From Lachnospiraceae bacterium (lineage in GTDB: Bacteria; Bacillota_A; Clostridia; Lachnospirales; Lachnospiraceae), in the NCBI GenBank assembly GCA_017613595.1, contig JAGADM010000032.1:1-13671 (forward strand): DNA of 13,671 nt. Reading direction: 5' to 3'. The translations under genes were made by a program, and so were the position numbers. Position 1 is the stretch's first letter. Each line of letters opens with the position of its first letter. Positions 1 to 6,667 of this stretch are shown piece after piece. Under the pieces are notes generated by a model. That model made no database searches and was not told the DNA's origin. It saw only the letters and a program-made list of their open reading frames with translations.

Positions 1-24
1 ATACCCCTCGGATTTGATACTTCC

Positions 25-33
25 ATTATACCA
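25..33 (-). promoter_or_regulatory. Possible extended -10 promoter for a gene left of the window
   Basis: Read on the minus strand, these bases give TGGTATAAT, a consensus -10 hexamer with the extended TGn element. The same nine bases occur in the glycan-operon promoter at 2936-2944. The position 17 bp upstream holds TGGCTT, a poor -35 match, so this promoter would depend on the extended -10. Its spacer overlaps the terminator hairpin at 35-81. It would drive a minus-strand gene beyond the left edge, which cannot be seen, so confidence is low. Confidence 0.35.
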
Positions 34-34
34 C

Positions 35-81
35 AAAAAGTGCCGGAAAGCCAGTAAATATAAGGCTTTTCGGCACTTTTT
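35..81. terminator. Bidirectional intrinsic terminator
   Basis: An 18-bp inverted repeat (35-52 with 64-81) has one G-T wobble and an 11-base A/T-rich loop. The core pairs GTGCCG with CGGCAC. The arms begin with five A and end with five T, so either strand would give a GC-rich hairpin followed by a U tract. It can stop a plus-strand transcript entering from the left and back up termination of the minus-strand unit at 190-2652. Confidence 0.8.
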
Positions 82-88
82 AACCATC

Positions 89-126
89 AAAAAAGATAAG
101 TCCGAGGCGGTTTGCGCCTCGGACTT
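89..126 (-). terminator. Intrinsic terminator of the mscS-type operon
   Basis: A perfect 12-bp stem (98-109 with 115-126; core TCCGAGGCG) encloses a 5-base loop. On the minus strand the stem is followed by ATCTTTTTT (97 down to 89), the layout of a rho-independent terminator for the gene ending at 190. On the plus strand there is no good T tract after the stem. It is the middle one of three hairpins packed into 140 bases. Confidence 0.72.
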
Positions 127-138
127 TGTCTTCAGTCT

Positions 139-170
139 GAAGCCGGAGGATCTTTCGATCCCCCGGCTTC
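139..170 (-). other. Stem-loop just downstream of the 507-aa gene
   Basis: A 14-base stem (139-152 with 157-170) has a single A-C mismatch and a 4-base loop. In the minus-strand transcript the loop is GAAA, a stable GNRA tetraloop. It lies about 20 bases after the TGA stop of the 507-aa gene. No U tract follows directly on the minus strand, so it may be an mRNA 3'-end stabilising hairpin or an auxiliary terminator rather than the main one. Confidence 0.6.
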
Positions 171-189
171 TTTGTGATTTGATTGTTTT

Positions 190-1713
190 TCATCGCCGCG
201 ATTCAAACTCTACGAAGGTTGCCGGCGTTCCGTCAGGAACGACAACGGAATAGTCCGTGTAAAATCCGTCGTACAGTTCGCAGATTTCTTCAAGGGTATA
301 GGGAACATTTACCGTGTTGCCGTTTTCGTCAATTCCCGGCTGATAGTATTCCACAAACTGGTCGGCTTTCCGGGTGCCGCCTGACATCAGCGTTTCATCC
401 TTTAAGAACCAGATTGCCTTTTCCAGCGAAGTGGACGAAATCAGGATGGCGTGCGTAGTTCCGTAAATCAGAATATCGACGCCTTTGTCCACGATGAGCG
501 CGGAAGGACTCCATTCGGCTTCGATATTGATGCCGACGGCATATGTCCGGTTTTCGTTCACAACGAGCGAGCCGGAACCGGTAAAGGTAATGCTTCCCGC
601 GTATTCGGCACCCCACGAGTGGATGTATCCGAGAGAGTTTTCACCGATCAGCTTTATGGTGAAACCATTGCCCATCAGGTTCAGTTCTAGTCCCTCGGCA
701 GTACAGTTCTCCAACGTAAGAACGTTGGTGGAGGCATCGTAGGATGCTCCGGGAACTTCTTTGAGAGACCCGCCCATTTCAGCCCAGGCAACGCCGAGCT
801 GAAGATAACTGTACTCGCGTTGACCTTCGATGGAGAAGCGGACGAACTCTTCACTGCCCATATTGCTCCATGCGTAGGCACCGACAAAGTCAGGAGCAAG
901 ATTATCAAGAGTCGGAAGAGCCGGATCTCCGAACTCGTAATAACCTTCGCCGTGGCTCTTTAATAAAGCGTCATAACAGATGACTTCTTTATAAACCGCG
1001 TATATATGACCGCCGAGGATCTGGATCCGTTCCGGACTGTCGAAGCTGCCCGCGATGATCAGGTCGTCGGACTTCTGGTAGCCGAGGAACTCTTTTGAGC
1101 GGGATGTTTCAATCAGATTTCTCCAGTCTCCGCCCCAGCCGCGCACCCATTCGGTTACTTCATCGATCGGATCGTTCTCGGAGAGCGAGGAGGTAAATGT
1201 CTCTCCGTTCGGATCGGTTACGATGTACTGGATCCATGACACGTCTTCCGCTCCGTTGACGGACCCTTCCGGATAATTCAGAAAATCGGGGAGCGGAGTC
1301 GGTTCGGGAGTGGGCGTCGGAGTCGGTGTCGGCGTAGCAGGTTCCGCAGTCGGAACCGTGACAACAATCTGCGAGATCGGAGATTTCTTCCGGAGATTGT
1401 CATTCAAAAAGTCCAGTCCGATCGGATCGATATTAAAGGACGCGAGAACGATGCTTATCGTGGCAACGGTAGCAGCTACCGGCGCGGCAAAACTGCGGAA
1501 AAGCTCATGCTTCTTTCGGTTTCTGCGGCTTTCCGCGGCTCCGGAGGACGCGAATTCCTCGTCGGAAACATCCGAAAGGGTATGCCTCTCGGGAGTCAGA
1601 GCCGTTTCAAGTGTCATCGGAGGGCATTCGGGTGCCGGTGCGGCGATTTCAGGCGGCATCCGGTCTTCGACCGGCAATCGGTTGTATTCATCCGGTAATC
1701 GGTTGTATTCCAT
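190..1713 (-). CDS. Single-pass membrane protein with Pro/Thr linker and extracytoplasmic repeat-rich domain
   Basis: Product of 507 residues, function not known. Residues 1-70 are hydrophilic and probably cytosolic. A basic stretch (RRNRKKH, 63-69) precedes one membrane segment at about 73-93, so the rest should lie outside the membrane. Residues 121-142 form a Pro/Thr/Glu linker (PTPTPTPTPEPTP) of the kind that spans the wall. Residues 145-310 are an unrecognised globular region. Residues 325-430 have alternating short strands (LTLENC, FTIKLIGENSL, SITFTGSGSLVV, ALIVDKGVDILIYG) resembling the beta-helix or carbohydrate-binding-like domains of Firmicute surface proteins; that reading is by pattern only. 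There is no LPXTG sorting signal. The start is supported by GGAGG eight bases upstream. It lies 39 bases after the MscS-type channel gene and is probably cotranscribed with it. Confidence 0.85.
   Translation of the reverse strand: MEYNRLPDEYNRLPVEDRMPPEIAAPAPECPPMTLETALTPERHTLSDVSDEEFASSGAAESRRNRKKHELFRSFAAPVAATVATISIVLASFNIDPIGLDFLNDNLRKKSPISQIVVTVPTAEPATPTPTPTPTPEPTPLPDFLNYPEGSVNGAEDVSWIQYIVTDPNGETFTSSLSENDPIDEVTEWVRGWGGDWRNLIETSRSKEFLGYQKSDDLIIAGSFDSPERIQILGGHIYAVYKEVICYDALLKSHGEGYYEFGDPALPTLDNLAPDFVGAYAWSNMGSEEFVRFSIEGQREYSYLQLGVAWAEMGGSLKEVPGASYDASTNVLTLENCTAEGLELNLMGNGFTIKLIGENSLGYIHSWGAEYAGSITFTGSGSLVVNENRTYAVGINIEAEWSPSALIVDKGVDILIYGTTHAILISSTSLEKAIWFLKDETLMSGGTRKADQFVEYYQPGIDENGNTVNVPYTLEEICELYDGFYTDYSVVVPDGTPATFVEFESRR
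1671..1712 (-). repeat. 21-bp tandem duplication at the gene start
   Basis: Two adjacent 21-base units (1671-1691 and 1692-1712) share CCGG-AATCGGTTGTATTC with one internal difference (C/T), and differ again at their ends. On the coding strand they encode MEYNRLP followed by DEYNRLP, the first 14 residues of the 507-aa protein. The unit is a whole number of codons, so the frame is kept. Replication slippage is a simple explanation. Confidence 0.85.
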
Positions 1714-1752
1714 AGAAGCCTCCTTCTTTCAGGTAACGAAGGACGATAAGGA

Positions 1753-2652
1753 TCAGGCCTGCTTGTCGAGATGAACATCCATCTGCGGGAAAGGAACCTC
1801 AACACCGAGTTTACGGAAGCCTAACAGAAGTTCGCGATTCAGAAGACGGGCGCCGGCATAGATGTTCGCTTCATCCACATAGACGGCAAAGCGCAGAACA
1901 ACAGCACTGTCTGCAAGATCCTGCACGCCGAGATACTGCGGGGGTTCCTTCATGATGTCGGGGTATTTGGCGTAGATATCGGTCATCAGCTTCGGGAACC
2001 AGGCTTCAAGCTTCTCGAGGTCGGTTGCGTACGGAATGCCGATATCGCTGATGCTGCGGGAAGGCTTGTCGGAACGGTTCAGAATATTCTGCATTGCGGA
2101 ATTGTTGACAATTTTGACGTTTCCGCCGGGATCGGTGATGCAGGTCGTACGGATACCGATATTGGTTACGGTTCCGCGGAAACCGCCGACTTCCACGATG
2201 TCGCCGACGTTATACTGATTCTCAAACAGCATAAACGTACCGGTTACAACATCGGCAATCAGACTCTCGGCACTGAAGCCGATGACCAGAGCCAGGATCC
2301 CGACGCTGGCAACGATCGTTGAAACGTTGGTTCCGAGGATCGTTAAGCCCCAGCAGAGAATAACGATAGCGGTAATATACTTTAACATGCTGGAAACGAT
2401 GGAGAGTACCGAGCGTGCGCGGTGATTCTCGGGACTGAACAGTCCGAGCAGGAATACGAGCAGCGATTCCACGAGCAGAACGCCGGCAATCATGCACAGA
2501 AGATACAGCAGTTTAACGCCGTTGAAACTGCCGAAGGCTTCTTCGAGATTGTTGAAATCGATAAGATCGGTTGCCCAGCCGACAATCAGTGCAATAGCTA
2601 ACACCGCGGCCAGGAAAATCATTCGGATAAACAGGGACTTTTTGCTCTTCAT
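1753..2652 (-). CDS. MscS-family small-conductance mechanosensitive channel
   Basis: Product of 299 residues, close to the usual length of short MscS channels. Such channels open under membrane tension and release solutes during hypo-osmotic shock. Membrane segments are visible at about 8-26, 45-73 and 85-107, and the pore-lining TM3 is at about 112-140 (ILALVIGFSAESLIADVVTG). The MscS beta domain follows: MLFENQYNVGDIVEVGG, then GTVTNIGIRTT and a NSAMQNILNRS element near 174-184. The alpha/beta C-terminal domain ends at PQMDVHLD. The start is set by AAGGAGG about seven bases upstream of ATG. It is the first gene of a minus-strand pair with the 507-aa membrane protein and is transcribed from 2714-2742. 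The family call is firm; gating properties cannot be read from sequence. Confidence 0.95.
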   Translation of the reverse strand: MKSKKSLFIRMIFLAAVLAIALIVGWATDLIDFNNLEEAFGSFNGVKLLYLLCMIAGVLLVESLLVFLLGLFSPENHRARSVLSIVSSMLKYITAIVILCWGLTILGTNVSTIVASVGILALVIGFSAESLIADVVTGTFMLFENQYNVGDIVEVGGFRGTVTNIGIRTTCITDPGGNVKIVNNSAMQNILNRSDKPSRSISDIGIPYATDLEKLEAWFPKLMTDIYAKYPDIMKEPPQYLGVQDLADSAVVLRFAVYVDEANIYAGARLLNRELLLGFRKLGVEVPFPQMDVHLDKQA

Positions 2653-2683
2653 GGTACTACCTCCTTCGTCGGATGCCGCTGCC

Positions 2684-2702
2684 TTTATGCAAACGGCATA
2701 AA
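2684..2702. promoter_or_regulatory. Perfect dyad in the channel-gene leader
   Basis: TTTATGC (2684-2690) and GCATAAA (2696-2702) form a perfect 7-bp inverted repeat with a 5-base spacer. It begins about five bases after the expected transcription start of the minus-strand promoter at 2714-2742. It could be a repressor operator or a 5'-end mRNA hairpin; the sequence does not decide between them. Confidence 0.45.
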
Positions 2703-2713
2703 TCTATAAAATC

Positions 2714-2742
2714 AGTATAGCGCAAATGAAAAGGGCAGGCAA
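2714..2742 (-). promoter_or_regulatory. Sigma-A-type promoter for the MscS-channel operon
   Basis: On the minus strand TTGCCT (2742-2737) and TATACT (2719-2714) are separated by exactly 17 bases, matching the consensus at 4/6 and 5/6 positions. Transcription would start near 2707, about 55 bases before the ATG at 2652. It is divergent from the glycan-operon promoter at 2916-2944. Confidence 0.65.
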
Positions 2743-2843
2743 GTTATCCGTTGTCTGTCCGGCGTAAATTTGCGGAAGGACGCGGAAAATGTGAAAAGCG
2801 CAAGAAAACATTGCATTTTCCTTATAATTCGGAGCAGTTCCGT

Positions 2844-2876
2844 AAGACGCCCCGGAAGGAGTGCGGGGGCGGTCTT
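2844..2876. other. GC-rich stem-loop between divergent promoters
   Basis: AAGACGCCCC (2844-2853) pairs with GGGGC-GTCTT (2866-2876) through ten pairs with one bulged G and a 12-base loop. No T tract follows on either strand, so it is not a plain terminator. It sits in the 173-base gap between the two divergent promoters. I see no gene in that gap. Its role, if any, is unknown. Confidence 0.4.
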
Positions 2877-2915
2877 CGGGAGAGGGCGGCAAAGGATGCG
2901 CAGGCGCTTTTTCTA

Positions 2916-2944
2916 TGGACAGTCTACCGATATTTTGGTATAAT
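2916..2944 (+). promoter_or_regulatory. Near-consensus promoter of the glycan operon
   Basis: TGGACA (2916-2921, one mismatch to TTGACA), a 17-base spacer and TATAAT (2939-2944) preceded by TGG (2936-2938), an extended -10. The start should fall near 2951, leaving an 84-base leader before the first glycosyltransferase. No clear promoter was seen between the following five genes, so this is probably the main promoter of the whole glycan cluster. Confidence 0.8.
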
Positions 2945-2957
2945 AAAAGTTGTGGTA

Positions 2958-2997
2958 GTATGTCCTTGGGGGAAGTATGCCCTGAAACGGGACATAT
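2958..2997 (+). promoter_or_regulatory. Structured 5' leader hairpin of the glycan operon
   Basis: TATGTCC (2959-2965) pairs with GGACATA (2990-2996), extended by a G-T pair at 2958/2997. Inside it GGG (2970-2972) can pair with CCC (2980-2982), giving a two-tier hairpin that begins about seven bases after the predicted start. No U tract follows, so it is not an obvious terminator. A role in antitermination or pausing is inference from the position alone. Confidence 0.45.
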
Positions 2998-3034
2998 ATT
3001 CAGGGGAAGATGGCGATGGATTCGGGAGAAGCCG

Positions 3035-3955
3035 ATGATGGAAATACTGATGGCAACCTACAACGGTGCGGCGTTCCTGCGGGAGCAGATCGACTCGATA
3101 CTGGCGCAGACGGACGGCGGATGGCATCTGACGGTTTCGGACGACGGTTCGGAGGATGAGACCGCGGATATCATTGATTCCTATGCGGAGCGGTATCCGG
3201 ATAAGATTACGAGATATCGTTCGGGGAAGCGGTTCGGAAATGCGCGGGATCATTTTCTGCATCTGATGAAGGAGGCCTGTACGGCCGAGTGGATGCTGCT
3301 CTGCGACCAGGACGACGTCTGGTTTCCGAATAAGGCCGGTTCGATCCGTAAAGCCATCCGTGAGGCGGAAGCAAAGTACGGAGCGGACAAGCCGCTTCTT
3401 ATCTTCAGCGATCAGGTACCGGCTGACGGAAACCTGAAGCCTTTGGCGGATTCGCTGGTACGGTATCAGAAGTTATACACGGACAGTTTTGATTACCGGA
3501 GCATTCTGATTCAGAATGCCGTGACGGGCGGAGCCATGGCGGTTAACCGTCCGCTTGTGAAACTGGCAGGCGAAAGCCGGAAGAACTCCTCCATGATCAT
3601 GCATGACTGGTGGATGGCTGCGGTTGCGGCCCGGTTCGGCAGGATTGTTTATATACCGGAACCGCTCGGTTATTACCGTCAGCACGGCGGAAACGCGGTC
3701 GGCGCCAGGCACCATGGGAGTATCGGTTATATCCGCAACCGGATCGGTGCCCTGAAAGATGTAAGAGAGACTATCGTAAAGAAGAAAACGCAGGCCGTTC
3801 TGTTCCGGACGACGTATAAAGAGCGTCTGAACGACAGCGACCGGAAATTCCTCAGCGGCTTTACCAGAAGGAGGAGCGGTATCTTCTTTTACCTGAAATA
3901 CAGGAAACTGCTGCATGGCTTTGAGCGTAAGCTCGGAATGATGATACTCGGCTGA
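3035..3955 (+). CDS. Family 2 glycosyltransferase, rhamnosyltransferase-like
   Basis: Product of 306 residues from ATG 3035, preceded by GGGAGA six bases upstream; the ATG at 3038 is equally possible. The frame stays open further upstream, but that stretch overlaps the promoter and leader and lacks the family's N-terminus. The GT-A fold is clear: MATYNGAAFLREQIDSIL (6-23), nucleotide-binding VSDDGSEDE (34-42), and a DXD-type metal motif CDQDDVW (90-96). TGGAMAVNR (164-172), HDWW (190-193) and YYRQHGGN (213-220) form the acceptor side. This combination, particularly CDQDDVW, is typical of bacterial rhamnosyltransferases, and dTDP-sugar genes lie three genes away. The predicted role is transfer of a rhamnose-type sugar to a lipid-linked or wall glycan on the cytosolic face. 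The family is firm; donor and linkage are inferred. Confidence 0.9.
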   Translation: MMEILMATYNGAAFLREQIDSILAQTDGGWHLTVSDDGSEDETADIIDSYAERYPDKITRYRSGKRFGNARDHFLHLMKEACTAEWMLLCDQDDVWFPNKAGSIRKAIREAEAKYGADKPLLIFSDQVPADGNLKPLADSLVRYQKLYTDSFDYRSILIQNAVTGGAMAVNRPLVKLAGESRKNSSMIMHDWWMAAVAARFGRIVYIPEPLGYYRQHGGNAVGARHHGSIGYIRNRIGALKDVRETIVKKKTQAVLFRTTYKERLNDSDRKFLSGFTRRRSGIFFYLKYRKLLHGFERKLGMMILG

Positions 3956-3998
3956 GGCCGGGCGAAGACCGGAAACAGACAGAACGGGAGGTCGGACA

Positions 3999-5162
3999 AT
4001 GCAGGAAACGGAAATTAAAAGAAATGTGCTTTTGATCTATCGGACGATGATCCCGTCCATCCGCCTTTGCGGGCACAGCCAGATGGAAGTGCTGGCGGAG
4101 GAGGGGCTCATTTCCTACCGTGCGGTTCCGGAAACGAAGATTTCCAAGAAAGATCTGGAATGGGCCGATATTGTGCTGCTCGGCAGAACCGACAGCTGGT
4201 ATGAGAGCCGTCTCGCGGACGCGCTTTTCAAGGGCGGCAAGAAGCTGCTGTACATTCTGGACGATGACCTTCTGAATATCCCGGCAGAGATCAACAGCGC
4301 TTCCTATTACGGCAGGAAAGACACCCAGATGTATATCCGGGGAATGATCGGCATGAGTGACGGAATCCTTTCGCCGTCGCCGATCCTTCTCGACAAATAT
4401 GCCGCGGACGGCCGGAAGGGGTTCCTCGTTGAAGAGCCAGCAATCGATCCGATTCCGTATGCGCCGCATGACCCGGATGCGCCGGTGAAGATCGGCTTTG
4501 CCGGTTCGATTGACCGGACGGACGATCTTGAAACCATTCTGAAGGGGGCACTTCTTCGGATTAAAAGAGAATACGGTGACCGTGTAGCGTTCGAATTTTT
4601 CGGCGCGATACCTTCCTTCGCGGAGGAACTGCAGGCAACCTGCTATGAATATACCGATTCCTATGACGAATACCGAGGCGTTCTGAACCTGCTTGAGTGG
4701 GATATCGGACTGGCGCCGATGCCGCAGACGGCATTCCATGCATGCAAGCATTACAATAAATTCGTAGAGTACGCTGCCGCGGGTATCGCCGGGATTTACT
4801 CGGATGTTTCCCCGTATTCGCGCTTGACGGATTATCAGGACTGCGTTATCTTATGTGAGAATTCGGAGCAGGCATGGTTTGAGGCGATTTCTCTTCTGAT
4901 CGATAACCCGGAAGGACGCGAGATGATGCGGGAGAATGCCTCCCTTGCCGCCGCGGGACCGCTGTCCGTACGCGAGACCGCGAAGGCTGTCGAGCAGATG
5001 CTTCGCGAACTTCCATCTAAGAAGGTCGAGGGAACCATTGTTAAGATCCCGCTTCTCTACTGCAAGGCGGTTAATCTGTGGAAACGGTTCGTGATTTCTT
5101 TGAAGAGCGGGAGTCTTAAGAGAAAAATAATGAAACTGTTACGGATCGGCGGGAAAGGATGA
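3999..5162 (+). CDS. GT-B glycosyltransferase (GT4/GT1-like)
   Basis: Product of 387 residues with no signal peptide or clear membrane segment, so probably cytosolic. The C-terminal nucleotide-sugar domain begins near KIGFAGSIDRTDDL (164-176). It continues through WDIGLAPM (234-241), FHACKHYNKFVEYAAAGI (246-263) and SDVSPY (268-273), which together resemble the Lys and EX7E-type region of GT4 enzymes. Residues 1-160 form a divergent acceptor domain with no motif I recognise. Residues 340-387 are basic and amphipathic (KRKIMKLLR) and may rest on the membrane. GGGAGG seven bases before ATG supports the start. It lies 43 bases after the GT2 gene and 41 before rfbA, probably in one operon, so a role in building the same surface glycan is likely. 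Donor sugar unknown. Confidence 0.85.
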   Translation: MQETEIKRNVLLIYRTMIPSIRLCGHSQMEVLAEEGLISYRAVPETKISKKDLEWADIVLLGRTDSWYESRLADALFKGGKKLLYILDDDLLNIPAEINSASYYGRKDTQMYIRGMIGMSDGILSPSPILLDKYAADGRKGFLVEEPAIDPIPYAPHDPDAPVKIGFAGSIDRTDDLETILKGALLRIKREYGDRVAFEFFGAIPSFAEELQATCYEYTDSYDEYRGVLNLLEWDIGLAPMPQTAFHACKHYNKFVEYAAAGIAGIYSDVSPYSRLTDYQDCVILCENSEQAWFEAISLLIDNPEGREMMRENASLAAAGPLSVRETAKAVEQMLRELPSKKVEGTIVKIPLLYCKAVNLWKRFVISLKSGSLKRKIMKLLRIGGKG

Positions 5163-5203
5163 GAACTGCCGGCGCAACGGATTTATAAAGGAGAGTTGTA
5201 TTT

Positions 5204-6091
5204 ATGAAAGGTATTATTTTAGCCGGAGGAGCGGGAACAAGACTGTATCCGCTTACCATGGTAACGTCGAAGCAGCTGCTTCCCGTGTATGACAAGCCGA
5301 TGATTTATTATCCGCTGTCAACGCTGATGCTCGCCGGAATCAAGGATATTCTGATCATATCCACCCCGGAGGATACACCGCGTTTCGAGAATCTTCTGAA
5401 AGACGGAAGCCAGTTCGGCGTATCCTTGCAGTATAAAGTTCAGCCGTCACCGGACGGACTCGCGCAGGCGTTTCTGCTCGGTGAGGAATTCATCGGCGAC
5501 GATGCGTGCGCGATGGTGCTCGGCGATAACATTTTCTACGGAAACGGATTCAGTAAGATTCTGCGGACGGCTGTGGAGAATGCCGAGGTCAATAAAAGAG
5601 CGACCGTATTCGGATATTTCGTAAACGATCCGGAGCGTTTCGGTATCGTGGAATTTGACGCGAACGGGAAGGTTATTTCCGTTGAGGAGAAGCCGAAGGA
5701 GCCGAAGAGCAACTATGCGATCACCGGCCTCTACTTTTATCCGAAGGGAGTCAGCGCGATGGCGCATGAGGTAAAACCGAGTGCGCGCGGCGAGCTCGAG
5801 ATTACAACGCTTAACGACATGTATCTGAAGCGCGGCGACCTTGATGTACAGCTTCTCGGACGCGGATTTGCATGGCTTGATACCGGAACGATGGACAGCC
5901 TTGTGGATGCTGCCGACTTTGTCCGTATGATCGAGCAGCGTCAGGGCATCAAGATCAGTGCTCCGGAAGAGATTGCATACCGCAATAAGTGGATCTCGAC
6001 GGAAAAGCTGACGGAGTCCGCGGAACGCTATGGAAAGAGTCCGTACGGGATGCATCTCCGTGCGGTTGCAGAAGGGAAGGTAAGATATTAA
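5204..6091 (+). CDS. rfbA: Glucose-1-phosphate thymidylyltransferase (RmlA)
   Basis: Makes dTDP-glucose from dTTP and glucose-1-phosphate, the first step of dTDP-L-rhamnose synthesis. The 295-residue length is normal for the family. Visible motifs are [13 protein letters not shown] (6-18), [16 protein letters not shown] (23-38), SPDGLAQAF (82-90), LGDNIFYG (107-113, with D108 expected to bind the metal), [10 protein letters not shown] (161-170) and GFAWLDTGT (221-229, D226 the likely second metal ligand). AAAGGAGAG eight bases before ATG supports the start. The stop codon overlaps the rfbC start codon by one base (TAATG), which suggests translational coupling. Confidence 0.98.
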   Translation: MKGIILAGGAGTRLYPLTMVTSKQLLPVYDKPMIYYPLSTLMLAGIKDILIISTPEDTPRFENLLKDGSQFGVSLQYKVQPSPDGLAQAFLLGEEFIGDDACAMVLGDNIFYGNGFSKILRTAVENAEVNKRATVFGYFVNDPERFGIVEFDANGKVISVEEKPKEPKSNYAITGLYFYPKGVSAMAHEVKPSARGELEITTLNDMYLKRGDLDVQLLGRGFAWLDTGTMDSLVDAADFVRMIEQRQGIKISAPEEIAYRNKWISTEKLTESAERYGKSPYGMHLRAVAEGKVRY

Positions 6092-6654
6092 TGAAACGAA
6101 TTGACACGAAAATCCCCGGAGTATGTATTGTGGAGCCGGCCGTATTCGGCGACCACAGAGGGTATTTTATGGAGACCTATTCCACGAAGGCTTTCGCGGA
6201 GATCGGGATCGATACGGTTTTTGTACAGGACAACCAGTCATTTTCCGCACAGAAGGGAACGCTTCGCGGGATTCATTTCCAGAACGCTCCGTATGCGCAG
6301 GCCAAGCTTGTGCGCGTAACAAAGGGTGCGGTTATTGATGTTGCCGTGGACCTGCGTAAGGGCAGCCCCACGTTCAAACAGTGGGTGGCAGTGGAACTGA
6401 GCGCTGATAACAAGCGCATGCTTTATATCCCGCGCGGTTTCGGGCACGGTTTCCGTACGCTGACCGATGATGTTGAGTTCTGCTATAAGGTGGACAACCT
6501 TTACAGCAAGGAATGTGACCGCGGCATCCGCTACAATGATCCGACCATCGGCGTGGAGTGGGGCGAAGTAATCGACGAACTTCTTTCGAAGAAGGATACG
6601 GAATCCCCGCTTTATGATGACAGCGACTGTAATTTCGTTTACGGAGAGATTTAG
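6091..6654 (+). CDS. rfbC: dTDP-4-dehydrorhamnose 3,5-epimerase (RmlC)
   Basis: Epimerises dTDP-4-keto-6-deoxy-glucose at C3 and C5 to dTDP-4-keto-L-rhamnose, the third step of the pathway. The 187 residues match the usual RmlC size, with a cupin fold. GTLRGIHFQ (56-64) carries the expected catalytic His62, DVAVDLRKGSPTF lies at 83-95, and IPRGFGHGF at 113-121 and the CYK at 131-133 (Tyr132) are in the expected places. The start is the ATG sharing one base with the rfbA stop, with GAAGGGAAGG upstream as ribosome binding site. The frame extends upstream into rfbA, but no family sequence is lost by starting here. Gene order A-C-B keeps the pathway together. Confidence 0.97.
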   Translation: MKRIDTKIPGVCIVEPAVFGDHRGYFMETYSTKAFAEIGIDTVFVQDNQSFSAQKGTLRGIHFQNAPYAQAKLVRVTKGAVIDVAVDLRKGSPTFKQWVAVELSADNKRMLYIPRGFGHGFRTLTDDVEFCYKVDNLYSKECDRGIRYNDPTIGVEWGEVIDELLSKKDTESPLYDDSDCNFVYGEI

Positions 6655-6667
6655 GAGGATATAACGC

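Noticed and set aside
1300..1345. GGTGTCGG-like simple repeat as a possible satellite or CRISPR
   Set aside because: It is the coding sequence of the Pro/Thr linker; units are short codon repeats without spacers.
2823..2828. Perfect TATAAT in the divergent intergenic region
   Set aside because: No -35 at 16-18 bases and no extended TGn; probably chance.
2861..3034. N-terminal extension of the GT2 protein
   Set aside because: The frame is open, but this stretch contains the promoter and leader, has no family similarity, and the GT-A fold starts right after 3035.
3861..4751. Minus-strand open frame opposite the second glycosyltransferase
   Set aside because: No recognisable domain, and the plus-strand frame has clear GT motifs and a good ribosome binding site.
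5989..6090. Upstream extension of the rfbC frame
   Set aside because: It lies inside rfbA, and RmlC proteins begin near [10 protein letters not shown] as predicted from ATG 6091.
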